Source: Gemmatales bacterium (GTDB lineage: Bacteria; Planctomycetota; Planctomycetia; Gemmatales; Gemmataceae). From it: a DNA stretch of 64,000 bases. Position numbers and translations under genes: made by a program. Shown one piece after another: positions 47,614 through 57,254 of this stretch. The stretch is from assembly GCA_026004675.1 (NCBI GenBank), contig BPJP01000008.1:62001-126000 (forward strand), given 5' to 3'. The notes beneath the pieces are model-generated. The model saw nothing but the letters and a program-made list of their open reading frames with translations, searched no databases and was not told where the DNA came from. How positions within the stretch are numbered: position 1 is the stretch's first letter; each line of letters begins with the position of its first letter.

Positions 47614-47677
47614 GCATAACTCATTATTAGCTCGCGCCGTCCGGCAAGCCAACCTTGCGCGGCAGCGCTAGTTAACA
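47614..47677 (-). other. attC-like recombination site 4
   Basis: Minus-strand reading: TGTTAAC, TAGCGCTGCCGCGCAAGG, TTGGCTTGCC, GGACGGCGCGAGCTAATAAT, GAGTTATGC. It is 64 bp, less symmetrical than the others, and marks the upstream edge of the Abi_C cassette. No cassette gene was found beyond it. Confidence 0.65.
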
Positions 47678-48629
47678 CCGGATGGACCGCCCATCCAGAT
47701 CTTCTTCAAACCTATACCTGGTCGCGACGTCCGGCGACCAAACAACACTTTGCCGCTCAGTGTTGTCTAGCAATCCCGCGCTAGATAACAAAATAATGAC
47801 ACCTTGCGCCGGCATCTACCTGCGATCCACCGGGCTGGTGACGCCCCGGCCGGATTATCGTTCTAAGGCCATTATACGCAAGCCCGTGCTGTACCGTGGC
47901 GATGTCCTGCCCCTCACCCCGGCCCTCTCCCCGAGGGAGAGGGAGTGGCGGAACTTATTGGCCGTGACGCGATCCCAAGGATCGCTCTTTCGCACAACGG
48001 CGCGGTTTGCCTTCGTAAGCATCGTGCCGCGCCTGTCGTGTCCGCGTCATCTACATTGTCGTGAGATAGGCCGCGCGAATTCCCTTCGGGAGCATCGTGC
48101 CGCACTGGTAATGGCGGACGTGCAGTCCGTTCGTACAACCTCCGCGTCGGGCTGTCCGGGAACAAACCCAACGGAATTCGGCGCTGGTTGCTGATCGCGG
48201 ACATCAGGCGATTCCGTCGAACTGTACTAAGTTTAATTCGATACTAGTCACGTCGATATTGACCTGCAACAAAAAATTTTTCGCCAACCCAAAGGCCATG
48301 CGATGGACATGCTTGATTCGATCGAGATGGAACTCGACGCTCGGGTGGTTCGCCCTGAAAGGGGGGGCGACGAGACCTGCTGCGATGATGGGCATCGCGT
48401 CGAGCAGGACACACTTCAAGTGGCCTGGTTTCCGCCCGCCCTTCCCGCTGGTCAAGGCGTGCCACCCGGCGTCTACTGCAGCGGATGGTTCGGCCAAGCC
48501 TAAGAGTGCAACAAAACGGCCAATCAGTCTAGCGCAGCAGCCAGGCTGGCGACCCTTGTGTATGGTATTATCTCGGTTGCTGTTCCCATCGCAGAAAATG
48601 AACTGCTGCCGTTAGATGAAAGGATCGTG
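47678..48629. other. Non-coding flank of the cassette array
   Basis: About 950 bases without a gene I can support. It contains an 8-bp-stem hairpin (ACAACACT ... AGTGTTGT near 47730-47755) and the REP-like hairpin at 47923. Short open frames on both strands at 48204-48503 have no recognised family. Confidence 0.4.
47923..47943. repeat. REP-like hairpin
   Basis: CCCTCTCCC-CGA-GGGAGAGGG, a perfect 9-bp stem with a 3-base loop, the same stem type as at 21188-21215. This is a widely dispersed hairpin type in bacterial genomes. Confidence 0.65.
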
Positions 48630-50678
48630 ATGTTTCCTCGTTTCAAACTTGCGTCCCTGGCGATGGCTGCACTGGTTTGGCCATTGGCAGCTGCCGACCC
48701 GAAGCCGACCCATGATATCACAGTGGAGGACTACTTTTCGCAGGCAACGATAATGCAGAACGCGATCTCTCCGGACGGCAAGTACGTCGCCTATACGCTT
48801 GGCCGCTGGCGCCAGTCGAGCGACGATCGGAAAGCGGATCTGTGGCTGGTCGAAACGGCGTCGCGTCAAGTTCGGCAATTGACAGCCGACCGCGCCTCGG
48901 ATCGCAATCCTCAGTGGAGCCCGAACAGTGATTGGATCTACTTCGCCGGCAATCGCCGTCGTCAAGAAGGCTCGCTGCCCTTTGACGGCTCGGCCCAGGT
49001 TTGGCGCGTCGCGCCGGGAGGCGGCAAGGTGGAAGCGGTGACCCGGGTCGAAGGCGGAATCAACGATTTCAAGCTCTCTCCCGATGGTCTGGCGCTTTAC
49101 TACACGACTTCTTACCGGTTCGTGGACAGCGACTGGAAAGCCCTGCAAACACGTTTCGCACACATCGAGTACGGCCATGGCATTTATGATTTTTCCCGTC
49201 TTTGGAGGCTCGATCTCAAATCAGGAAAGACAGAACGAGTCGCCGAGTTGAAACGGGTCATCAAAGAATTCGCCGTCTCGCCGGACGGTCGACGCATCGC
49301 CATGGTAACAGCCCCGGATGATTCGGTTCTTAGTTTCGAAGGCCGATCGCGCGTCGATGTGCTGGAGTTGGAAACCAAAAAGCTGATGACGTTGCCCGAC
49401 CGACTCTACCGGGCCGACGCGCCGTCTCCGTACGGCTGGATCGAAAGCCTGGCCTGGTCGAGCGACGGCAAACAATTGGCTTTTTGCATCATCTTCGATG
49501 CCTACCCGTCCGAGATCATCGTGGCCGAGTGGCAAGGCAAGAAGGTTTCCCTCCGCAGAGTCCAACGTCCCAAGACGGTATCGCTGCACGGGTACGGCAG
49601 CGCCTTGGCCTGGCGCAGCGGCAGCGAACTCTGTTTTCTCGGCGATGAAAAAGCCCGCGTGCGCCTTTATGGCGTTAGCGGCATCAAAGACGGCAAACAA
49701 GGCGAAGTGCAGCCGTTGACTCCAGGCGACGTCGTTGTCTACGGTTTCAGTTTCAGTGCCGATGGCAAAAAGGTGGTCGTGGATATGAACGATCCGCATT
49801 CGCTCCCCGACTTGTATTTGTTCGAAGGCAAGAAACGCGAACGACTAACCGAGACGAATCCACAAGCCCGCACCTGGAAACTTCCCAAACTGTCGATCGT
49901 GCAATGGAAGGGAGCGGATGGCGTTCCGGTGGAAGGGATCCTCGAATTGCCTTTTGATTACGAAGAAGGGGAACGGCTGCCGATGGTCGTGGTCATTCAT
50001 GGCGGCCCGACGACGGCCAACAGTTTCGCCATTCGCTTTTGGATTTACGGCCGAACGTTGCTCCCCGCCACCGGCTACGCCGTCTTGACGCCCAACTACC
50101 GAGGCTCGACCGGTTATGGCGACAAGTTCCTGACCGACCTCGTTGGCCGTGAGAACGATCTCGATGTTCGGGACATCCTTGCCGGCGTCGACGCCATGAT
50201 CGAGCGGGGCATCGCCGACCCGGATCGCTTGGGAATCATGGGCTGGAGCAATGGCGGCTACCTCACCAACTGCATTCTCACCAAGACCACGCGGTTCAAA
50301 GCGGCAAGCAGCGGCGCCAGTATCGTTGATACGGTGATGGAGTTCGGCACCAACGACGAGCCGGCCTATGCCATTTCCTTCAAAACGGGTTTTCCCTGGA
50401 ACCGTCCCGACATCTATCATCGTACTTCGCCCACGTACCAGCTCGACAAAATTCGCACACCGACGTTGATCCACGTCGGCAGCCGGGACGAACGTTGTCC
50501 CCCTGGGCATAGCCGAATGCTCTATCGCGCTCTCAAGGAATATAATCGCGTGCCGACGCAGCTATTGGTCTATCCCGGCGAGCCGCATGGGCTGACCAAA
50601 TACAAAAACCGCGAAGCCAAGATGCGCTGGGACCTTGCCTGGTTCGAGCGTTATCTGAAAAAGAGCAACGACAGATAA
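48630..50678 (+). CDS. S9-family serine peptidase (prolyl oligopeptidase type), exported
   Basis: A 682-residue peptidase with a signal peptide (LASLAMAALVWPLAAA), an N-terminal beta-propeller (repeats such as NAISPDGKYVAYTLG, NPQWSPNSDWIYFAGN, LSPDGLALYYTTSY) and a C-terminal alpha/beta-hydrolase domain. The catalytic triad is visible: Ser in GIMGWSNGGYL (about residue 539), Asp in HVGSRDERCPPG (about 619) and His in YPGEPHGL (about 653). ATG 48630 has AAAGGA five bases upstream. It resembles acylaminoacyl or dipeptidyl peptidases acting on short peptides outside the cytoplasm. Confidence 0.93.
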   Translation: MFPRFKLASLAMAALVWPLAAADPKPTHDITVEDYFSQATIMQNAISPDGKYVAYTLGRWRQSSDDRKADLWLVETASRQVRQLTADRASDRNPQWSPNSDWIYFAGNRRRQEGSLPFDGSAQVWRVAPGGGKVEAVTRVEGGINDFKLSPDGLALYYTTSYRFVDSDWKALQTRFAHIEYGHGIYDFSRLWRLDLKSGKTERVAELKRVIKEFAVSPDGRRIAMVTAPDDSVLSFEGRSRVDVLELETKKLMTLPDRLYRADAPSPYGWIESLAWSSDGKQLAFCIIFDAYPSEIIVAEWQGKKVSLRRVQRPKTVSLHGYGSALAWRSGSELCFLGDEKARVRLYGVSGIKDGKQGEVQPLTPGDVVVYGFSFSADGKKVVVDMNDPHSLPDLYLFEGKKRERLTETNPQARTWKLPKLSIVQWKGADGVPVEGILELPFDYEEGERLPMVVVIHGGPTTANSFAIRFWIYGRTLLPATGYAVLTPNYRGSTGYGDKFLTDLVGRENDLDVRDILAGVDAMIERGIADPDRLGIMGWSNGGYLTNCILTKTTRFKAASSGASIVDTVMEFGTNDEPAYAISFKTGFPWNRPDIYHRTSPTYQLDKIRTPTLIHVGSRDERCPPGHSRMLYRALKEYNRVPTQLLVYPGEPHGLTKYKNREAKMRWDLAWFERYLKKSNDR

Positions 50679-50696
50679 CGAAATTTTGTTGGGGAT

Positions 50697-51915
50697 TCAC
50701 CCGGCATTCAAAGCACACAGTTCTTCTTCACTGGGAAAGCTTTCGACCGCGTACCGCTCCGGCACCAGACCCAGAGGTTGCATGCGGTCCGGCAGGATGC
50801 GGCTGGCGTCCTCCCAGGAGGTGACCGCCACGATATCGCCTTCTTTTTCGCTCGTCGGTTGGAAGAAGTAGATGTAATCCGTCTTGGGCAGGTAGCTGAT
50901 GATGCCGTTCGACCAGACGCAATAGCTGCGGAGTTCGCCAGTCTCTTCCGACTGTCCGACGAAAAAACTGGCGACGAACACCGGTTGCTCGGTTCGTTCG
51001 TAGATCTCGTTCAACAACTCCTGCTGATCGGCATAGTCCCCTGCCCAACGATTCGAGTTGCAACAGGCGAAAAGTATTCGAATGAGGATGATTAGCGTCG
51101 GGAATGAATGCCTGCCATCGGTCGTTGGCGTCGAGGCGATAGACCATTCCGCACAAGTAACGGGGATGATCGACGGCGGATTCGGCAATCTCGGCCATTA
51201 TGCCCAATCCCTTATCGTCCTCCGATCCAGTCAACAAGAGCATGTCGCGATTGGGAACCATAACGACCGGGTCCCCCTTGACGTCGTGCTGCCGAACATA
51301 GTCGGTGAGCAACATGCGGGAGGCATCGTAGTTGTCTTTCCAGGGCGACGCCCACACCCCTGGAACTACCTGGCTTAACCTTTGCTGAGTGATGCCGGCG
51401 AGATTCTGTCGGGCGACAGCAAACGCCACCTCGAAAGTGGTTTGCCATGACGCCAGCGTGTGCTTTTGAACGTACGTCATCGCCGATGGCAGGTCATAAA
51501 CGAGTGCCACCCCCAGGCTGTCCGTGAGAATGGTAAAGGACCAATCAAACCGGTCACGCTGGCTCTCGTCCAACGTCTGGGGATAGAGTTCGAACATGAT
51601 TCGACTGCGGACAACGGGTAACAGATTCTCTTTAGCTTGTTCGAACTCGTCTGGGATCGTCAGCCGGCTGGAAAACCAGGCGCGCGCCAAGTTCGCGATG
51701 TAAGCCTCCCTTTCTTCGATGGGGCAACGGCAATACTCCTCGTAGAGGTTGCCCAAATTGATGTGATGCTCGTCTTCGCCTTCCACATGAAGCCGAAATT
51801 GTTCCGCATCATAGCGAATCGGGCTGGTCTCGCCGACGTTTTTGATGGCCGTTCGAAGGGCTTCGGCGAATTTTTCCCTGGTCGGAGGTCCAAACACGGC
51901 GTCAAACGAACCCAT
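50697..51915 (-). CDS. DUF1444-family protein (one frameshift)
   Basis: About 400 residues when joined. The first 280 residues match the DUF1444 (YtpQ) pattern: REKFAEALRTAIKNVGE, INLGNLYEEYCRCP, the LLPVVRSRIMFEL region and the family core DNYDASRMLL with VPNRDMLLLTG. The frame changes near 51070. The second frame carries DYADQQELLNEIYERTEQPV and a Glu-rich C-terminus (SEEELCALNAG). The function of DUF1444 is unknown. ATG 51915 has AAAGGA eight bases upstream, and it lies 50 bases downstream of the FGE-like gene, so the two are probably co-transcribed. Confidence 0.72.
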
Positions 51916-51965
51916 GGTCAATGTCCTTTCTCCGTCATAGATGGGATTGTCCTGAGAGGTTCGGG

Positions 51966-52805
51966 TCAGGGGGCCATGGCCTTCACGCAGCGAAAACCGA
52001 CGGTGTCGTTCTTCGTGTTGGCCGGGACGCCCAGCCGATATGCCGATCGACAATGTTCGGCCGGGTACGACCAGGCGCCGCCGCGAATCACCCTTTTGGC
52101 CGCGTCTTTCTTGTCCCACGCGGAACCATCGTTGGGAGCACCTTGGTAATTGGGATGCCAGGCGTCGAGGCACCATTCCCACACATAGCCATGCATGTCG
52201 TAAAAGCCCCAGGGGTTCGGTTTTTTCATTCCCACCGGCGGGTCTTCGCCTTTGGAATTGGCCTTGAACCAGGCATAATCCTTGAGTTGGTTCGGGTCAT
52301 CCCCGAATGAAAAGGCGCTCTTCGTACCCGCCCGGCAGACGTATTCCCATTCCGCTTCCGAAGGCAGCCGAATGATCTCGTCTTCGCCCAACAGTTTTCG
52401 CTTTCGCAGTTCGAGAGTGGCTTTTCGGCAAAACTCGTTGGCCTCGTTCCAATCCACCATCTCGACAGAGTTACGGGGTCCTTTCCATTTGCTGGGATTG
52501 TTTCCCATGACCGCATGATAAAGTTCTTGCGTCACTTCGTATTTGGCCATGGCAAATGGTGCTTTGAATGCCACTTTGTGCGCTGGTTTCTCGGCATCGG
52601 GAAAGTCGCCTTTGGATCCCATTTCGAAAGAAGCCGGGAATTTTCCCTGGCCCGGCGTCACGTTGATGAACTCGGCGGCGAACAACTTGAGAATCCGAGC
52701 GGTTTCGCTGCTGTTTTTCGCGGGCGGGGCCGACGCACTCAGCATGAAGGCGCCGCTGGCGAGAACCACCGAGCCGACAAGCGGGAAAAGCAATCGTGCG
52801 GACAT
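51966..52805 (-). CDS. FGE-sulfatase-domain (SUMF1-like) exported protein
   Basis: A 279-residue protein with a signal segment (LFPLVGSVVLASGAFMLSASA) and one formylglycine-generating-enzyme/SUMF1 domain: FEMGSKGDFPDAEKPAHKV, YEVTQELYHAVMGNNPS, LPSEAEWEYVCRAGT, GFYDMHGYVWEWCLDAW, VIRGGAWSYPAEHC and the closing GFRCVK. Catalytic FGEs use two nearby Cys residues; here only the second (AEHC) is present and the first is Tyr, so sulfatase maturation is doubtful. Many planctomycete paralogues with this domain have other roles. Confidence 0.85.
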   Translation of the reverse strand: MSARLLFPLVGSVVLASGAFMLSASAPPAKNSSETARILKLFAAEFINVTPGQGKFPASFEMGSKGDFPDAEKPAHKVAFKAPFAMAKYEVTQELYHAVMGNNPSKWKGPRNSVEMVDWNEANEFCRKATLELRKRKLLGEDEIIRLPSEAEWEYVCRAGTKSAFSFGDDPNQLKDYAWFKANSKGEDPPVGMKKPNPWGFYDMHGYVWEWCLDAWHPNYQGAPNDGSAWDKKDAAKRVIRGGAWSYPAEHCRSAYRLGVPANTKNDTVGFRCVKAMAP

Positions 52806-53010
52806 AAGAATCTCCCGAAAGGATCGTCGTTGACGTCTGACGATGAACTAGAATCGTAACACGATAGCCCGAACGAAAACAGGGGCGAGTTGTCTTCGGC
52901 CAAAATCGTCGGCAGCTTTGTCGTTAGCGTTGGGATTTTCGAATGTTATAATGCTGACAGTCGTCCACACATGGGAGGTCCAAATTTCTTCTCAACCGAG
53001 GGAGAGAAAC

Positions 53011-53546
53011 ATGTTCCGAATCCTTGCTCTCGCCAGCTTGACGGTTGGCTTGGTGCTGGCCGATGCGGCACAAGCCGAAGTGAAAGTGGTCGTCAAAGGA
53101 GTGCATCTTTGCTGTGGCGCCTGTGCCAAGGGCAGTCGGCAAAGCTTTGGGAGGCATTGCTGGGGTCAAACCAGCGTGCGACACCAAAGCCAAGACGGTG
53201 ACCATCACCGCGAAGGACGAAGAAGCTGCCCAAAAGGCGTTGAACGCACTGGCAGCAGCCGGTTTCCACGGCACGACCGACAATGACAAACTGGCTATCA
53301 AAGACGACAGTGGCGCCAAAAAAGGCAAAGTGAAACGCATCACTGTTTCAGGCGTTCATAACTGCTGCGGTGCCTGCTGCAAGGCTCTGAAGGCCGCGGT
53401 TTAAAAAAGTGGACGGCGTTTCAGGCGACACTGCCAAGCCGAAAGCACGCACTTTTGTCGTCGAAGGTAATTTCGATGCCGCCGAACTTGTGAAGGCTTT
53501 GAACGCGGCCGGCTTCCCATGCCAAAGTCAAGTAAGTTCGCAATGA
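53011..53546 (+). CDS. Exported double HMA-like protein with CCGAC motifs (two frameshifts)
   Basis: A protein of about 177 residues once two small frame errors are repaired (G3 at 53130-53132 and T3 at 53400-53402, each one base too long). It has a signal peptide (LALASLTVGLVLADAAQA) and two ferredoxin-like heavy-metal-associated repeats. Instead of the usual MxCxxC it has GVHLCCGACAK in repeat one and GVHNCCGACCK in repeat two, followed by the regular A..AL..AGF end of each repeat. A role in metal binding or delivery outside the cytoplasm is inferred. GGGAGAG is about six bases before ATG 53011, and a strong terminator follows. Confidence 0.72.
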
Positions 53547-53548
53547 CG

Positions 53549-53587
53549 ACCGGCCAGGCCCTGTTCGCGGGCACGGCCGGTTTTTTT
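53549..53587 (+). terminator. Rho-independent terminator
   Basis: ACCGGCC pairs with GGCCGGT, followed by seven T (53581-53587), directly after the CCGAC-protein stop at 53546. Confidence 0.88.
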
Positions 53588-53621
53588 ACGCGCCTTCTTC
53601 CGTACCATCGGCTCGACAACC

Positions 53622-54347
53622 ATGCGGATTCTTCCGGTACTCGACATCAAAGATCGCATCGTGGTTCATGGCATCGCTGGCCAGCGCGACCAATACCGCC
53701 CCATCACCAGCCGACTGACATCCTCCTGCCAGCCCATCGAAGTCGCCCGTGCGTTCCACAAACAATTCGGGCTTACCGAGATTTACATCGCGGATTTGGA
53801 CGCCATCATGTATGGTCAGCCTAACCTGTCCGTTTATGACGAACTGCAATCGCAGGGATTTCGCCTTTGGCTCGATGCCGGTATCAAGACGGCGAACGAT
53901 GCCCGCCGTCTCCCCGGCTGCCATCGTCTCGTCGCTGGTCTGGAAACCATCTCTGGCCCGGAAGTGCTGCATGATCTCGTACAGCAGCGGGGCGGCGAAA
54001 ACGTTGCTTTCTCATTGGATTTGCACCGCGGACAACCGCTGGGAAATCGGCAGGCATGGAACGATGCCGACGCCCTGGCGATTGCCGAGCAAGCTCGATC
54101 GGCCAGCGTGCAAGCGATCATCGTTCTCGACCTGAGCCGGGTCGGGGTCGGTGACGGTATTGGCACCGAGGAGCTTTGTCGCCAGCTTGTCGCGCGTCAT
54201 CCGGATATCGAATGGGTAGCGGGAGGCGGCGTTCGAAATATGGATGACCTGCACCGTCTGCAACGTCTCGGTTTGACCGCCGTCCTGGTGGCGTCCGCGC
54301 TGCACGACGGCCGAATTACGCCGCAATCGGTCGCCTCTCTTGAATAA
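53622..54347 (+). CDS. HisA/HisF-related TIM-barrel protein
   Basis: A 241-residue protein with the HisA/HisF fold: MRILPVLDIKDRIVVHG (first strand with the Asp), EIYIADLDAIMYG, LWLDAGIKTANDA, AIIVLDLSRVGVGDG and VAGGGVRNMDDL phosphate-binding loop. It differs from true HisA and matches the hisAF-related family of methanogens, methylotrophs and planctomycetes, where it accompanies tetrahydromethanopterin-dependent C1 genes. The C1 link is from family knowledge, and no other C1 gene is nearby. Its stop lies 8 bases before the convergent sulfotransferase stop. Confidence 0.82.
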   Translation: MRILPVLDIKDRIVVHGIAGQRDQYRPITSRLTSSCQPIEVARAFHKQFGLTEIYIADLDAIMYGQPNLSVYDELQSQGFRLWLDAGIKTANDARRLPGCHRLVAGLETISGPEVLHDLVQQRGGENVAFSLDLHRGQPLGNRQAWNDADALAIAEQARSASVQAIIVLDLSRVGVGDGIGTEELCRQLVARHPDIEWVAGGGVRNMDDLHRLQRLGLTAVLVASALHDGRITPQSVASLE

Positions 54348-54354
54348 CGCCCGT

Positions 54355-55564
54355 TCATGCCCTGTCATTTTGCCGCTTCGGCAGTGGTAGTCGGCGTTTG
54401 GGGCGCTGGCAATCGTCATAGCCGTAGAGCCGAATGAATTTTCCCCAGCGTTTGTTGATTTCAGCGCGTAATTCGGGTGTGATTTGATACTGGTTCGTCG
54501 TGTAATCCTTGATGGATTCGAGATATTCCTCGAGTTTCGGCTGGTATTCGTCGAACCCCGCCGAGTTCGAGTTGCTCGTAGATACGGCGCATGGTTTCAA
54601 CCGGGTTGCGCACCAGCTCTTCGTAGCGGACTTCGCAAAAGCGGTTTGGCTTCAACAAGGGCCGGCTTTCTTCCAGCTTTTCGTACAAGCGGAGAAAATT
54701 GGTGTAAACGTATTCCTCGATACCAGCGTAGTTCGGCGGCTGCAATCCGTGCGCTCGCCACAGAGACTTCCACAATCGCACCGTTGAAGGAAAGACGATG
54801 TACGGATTTCGCACGATATGGACGAAGCGGGCGTCAGGGAACATGTCGAGAAGAACTTTGATTCGACAGGTATGGGGAGGCGACTTGAGAACAAGACGGC
54901 GAGGGTCCTTGAATGTCAACTGTTTGAGAAAACGCAAAAAACAACGTTTCCACGATTCGACCGCTGATTGCGGAATACCTTCCAGACTGAAATACTCATC
55001 GAAAGGAGCGGGGTGATCGGGGAAGGCGATTTTCAAATAAGGGGAAGGCTGTCCCATCATGCATAGGGCGAATTCGTCTTCCTGCGGTCGGTCGAAACCG
55101 GCGGCCATGTTGTCCATGGGCCGATGCGTCGGCGCCAAAAAACCCAGATAACGCTTGATGAAGTTCTCGGTAAGCAAGAAATGATTCGGCTCCATGCACT
55201 CGTACGTATTCGGGTAGGTGTGGCGCGGATCGAGAACGAAAAACTCGTGCAACAGCGTTGTGCCAGTACGCCAGTGGCCGATGATGAAAACCGGCTGATG
55301 CCGGATTTCCGTTCGAGCGACCCTCCGGCCATAAATCAACCATTGCACCCATTTCAAGATCGTGTGGCCGAAACTGACGAAGGTCACGATGATCGCGATG
55401 TACCAATACTTCCAATGGACGGCGAAGCGATTTCGCACCAGCAAGCGAAGCCAGGCAAAAAAATCGCAACCTTCCCAGATTCGCGGATGCCACTCCCGTT
55501 TTTTCGCAGGAGGATGGGAAGTGGTCGCCGATGGTTTGTCCGGTGAAGAGGTTTCGCTTTTCAT
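54355..55564 (-). CDS. Sulfotransferase-family protein (one frameshift)
   Basis: About 400 residues. It has a hydrophobic helix at about residues 65-85 (WYIAIIVTFVSFGHTILKW), then the PAPS 5'-phosphosulfate loop PVFIIGHWRTGTTLL and the 3'-phosphate motif RFVHIVRNPYIVFPST, then a conserved YEELVRNPVETMRRIYEQLEL. The frame breaks at C4 54556-54559. With one base less it continues GFDEYQPKLEEYLESIKDYT to the stop at 54355. This is the Sulfotransfer_3 type and would transfer sulfate to an unknown acceptor, possibly a glycan or lipid. ATG 55564 is chosen although it has only a weak ribosome site. A sulfatase is encoded elsewhere in the window. Confidence 0.83.
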
Positions 55565-55763
55565 GTCCAGGTTCGAATCACTCGCAAACAGCACCAAGGG
55601 AACGGTTTAACAGTATAGGGAAGATGGCGCGGGCGGCGACGAAATTCTGCCGATCTGTCGACTCCTCCCGAAATTCCGCTCTCGCTGCCAAACTTTTTGA
55701 ACCGCGGCTTCGTCTTTCTTGCAGAAGAGCAAGTTCCCATTCCTCTTGATTGTGGAGTGATCC

Positions 55764-56900
55764 ATGAAAGGCATGCAACGCTTGGTATGGTCGACGGTAA
55801 TGACAGGGCTGATTTTGTTGTGTCTGGGGCCTTCTGTAGCCGCAGTCGAAGCCAAACCGGCCGCACCTAAAGTCGAAGTGGTGTTCTGCCTGGATACGAC
55901 GGGCAGCATGCGAGGACTGATCGAAGGAGCCAAGCAGAAAATCTGGTCGATCTGCAATCAAATCGCCGGTGGAAAGCCGGCTCCCGACCTGAAGATCGGT
56001 CTGGTGGCCTATCGCGATAAAGGAGACGCGTATGTCACCAAGGTTTTCGACCTGACCGACGACCTGGATGCCATTCACGGGCACCTGGGGACATTTCAAG
56101 CTCAGGGTGGCGGCGACAATCCGGAAAGCGTCAACCAGGCCCTCTTTGAAGCGGTCAACAAAATCAAATGGAGCACGGACGACAAGACGCTTCGCATTAT
56201 CTTTCTCGTCGGCGATGCACCGCCTCACATGGATTATGACGAAGTCAAATATCCGGAAATCTGCGTCCAGGCGTGCAAGAAAGGGATCATCATCAATACG
56301 ATCCAGTGCGGCAACCAGGCGTCGGCTACGGAACATTGGCAGCAAATCGCCCAGAAGGCCGAAGGCTCGTATGCCAAGATCGCCCAATCGGGGGGAGTGG
56401 TCACGGTTCGCACTCCGTTCGATGACGAGTTGAGCAAGTTGAATAGTGAACTGGCCAAGACGACGGTGGTTTACGGCGACAGAGAATTGAGACAGAGGAA
56501 TCTGGAGCGCAAAGAGGTTGCTACAGGGTTCGGCAAGGCGTCCGCCGACGCACCAGCCGCGGCTGATCGGGTCGCGGCCCTGGCCAAAATGCGCGGCGGC
56601 CGAGTCGCGGCTTATGACCTCATCGACAATATCCGCGAGGGCAAGGTCAAACTCGCCGATCTCAAGGATGACCAGCTTCCTGAAGAAATGCGCAAGATGA
56701 CCCTCAAAGAACGCGAGGAGTACCTGAAAAAACTGGCCGAAAAACGTGAAGAAATTCGGGCCAAGGTTCTGGAGCTGGACAAGAAACGCCGCGAGTTCAT
56801 CGCCAAGAAACTGGAAGAAACCAAGGGCAAAGACGGTTTCGACCAGCAGGTCCTCGAGATGCTGCGAAAACAGGCCAAAAAACACAAGATCGATTACTGA
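55764..56900 (+). CDS. Exported von Willebrand A domain protein
   Basis: A 378-residue protein with a signal peptide (STVMTGLILLCLGPSVAAV) and a VWA domain whose metal-ion-dependent adhesion site is intact: VFCLDTTGSMRG (DxTGS, about residues 43-48), then AYRDKGDAYVTKVFDLTDD, and IIFLVGDAPPHMDY for the later Asp. The last 110 residues form a charged coiled coil (MTLKEREEYLKKLAEKREEI). VWA domains bind protein partners in a metal-dependent way, and the partner here is unknown. A strong terminator follows. Confidence 0.88.
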   Translation: MKGMQRLVWSTVMTGLILLCLGPSVAAVEAKPAAPKVEVVFCLDTTGSMRGLIEGAKQKIWSICNQIAGGKPAPDLKIGLVAYRDKGDAYVTKVFDLTDDLDAIHGHLGTFQAQGGGDNPESVNQALFEAVNKIKWSTDDKTLRIIFLVGDAPPHMDYDEVKYPEICVQACKKGIIINTIQCGNQASATEHWQQIAQKAEGSYAKIAQSGGVVTVRTPFDDELSKLNSELAKTTVVYGDRELRQRNLERKEVATGFGKASADAPAAADRVAALAKMRGGRVAAYDLIDNIREGKVKLADLKDDQLPEEMRKMTLKEREEYLKKLAEKREEIRAKVLELDKKRREFIAKKLEETKGKDGFDQQVLEMLRKQAKKHKIDY

Positions 56901-56928
56901 TCCGCGCTCACCGATCTTGTGTGAACCC

Positions 56929-56960
56929 GGGGCCGACCTCGTGTCGGCCCCTTCTTTGTT
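56929..56960 (+). terminator. Rho-independent terminator
   Basis: A 9-bp stem GGGGCCGAC / GTCGGCCCC with a CTCGT loop, followed by TTCTTTGTT. It lies 29 bases after the VWA gene. The remaining bases of the 56901-57254 gap show no further gene. Confidence 0.85.
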
Positions 56961-57254
56961 GTGTCCCGCGCATGTTGCACATCGTGATGCAAGTCCTCCG
57001 CAGGCCGATCCATCCTCCGCCGTTCCCTCAGAACAAGACCGTTGTCAGGCGGACAATGACTCGTTTCAGGCTCGAGCTGTGGTGAATTCCTTGGATTGGC
57101 ATTCAGAGTTGTCTCCAGTGGTCCCTCCTGCCCGATATTCGGAATCGAGCTTGCGGTTCGGCCGTGCTCAGGACAACTTGCCGTTCGTGTGGCGAAAGCG
57201 TTACAAATAACAGGAACCGATTCAACGACCACTACAGGCAGAACGAAAAAAACG

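Larger units (their letters stand above)
45300..47677 (-). mobile_element. Integrase-less integron cassette array (CALIN-like)
   Basis: Four attC-like sites separate four minus-strand cassettes: Abi_C gene, ATPase fragment plus PD-(D/E)XK gene, small membrane protein, and the interrupted DUF4236 gene. Gene starts lie 22-42 bases inside each boundary. No tyrosine integrase with the integron-specific insert was recognised in the window, so cassettes could be mobilised only in trans. Confidence 0.72.

Noticed and set aside
48204..48503. Short open frames on both strands
   Set aside because: No ribosome site, family or codon support on either strand.
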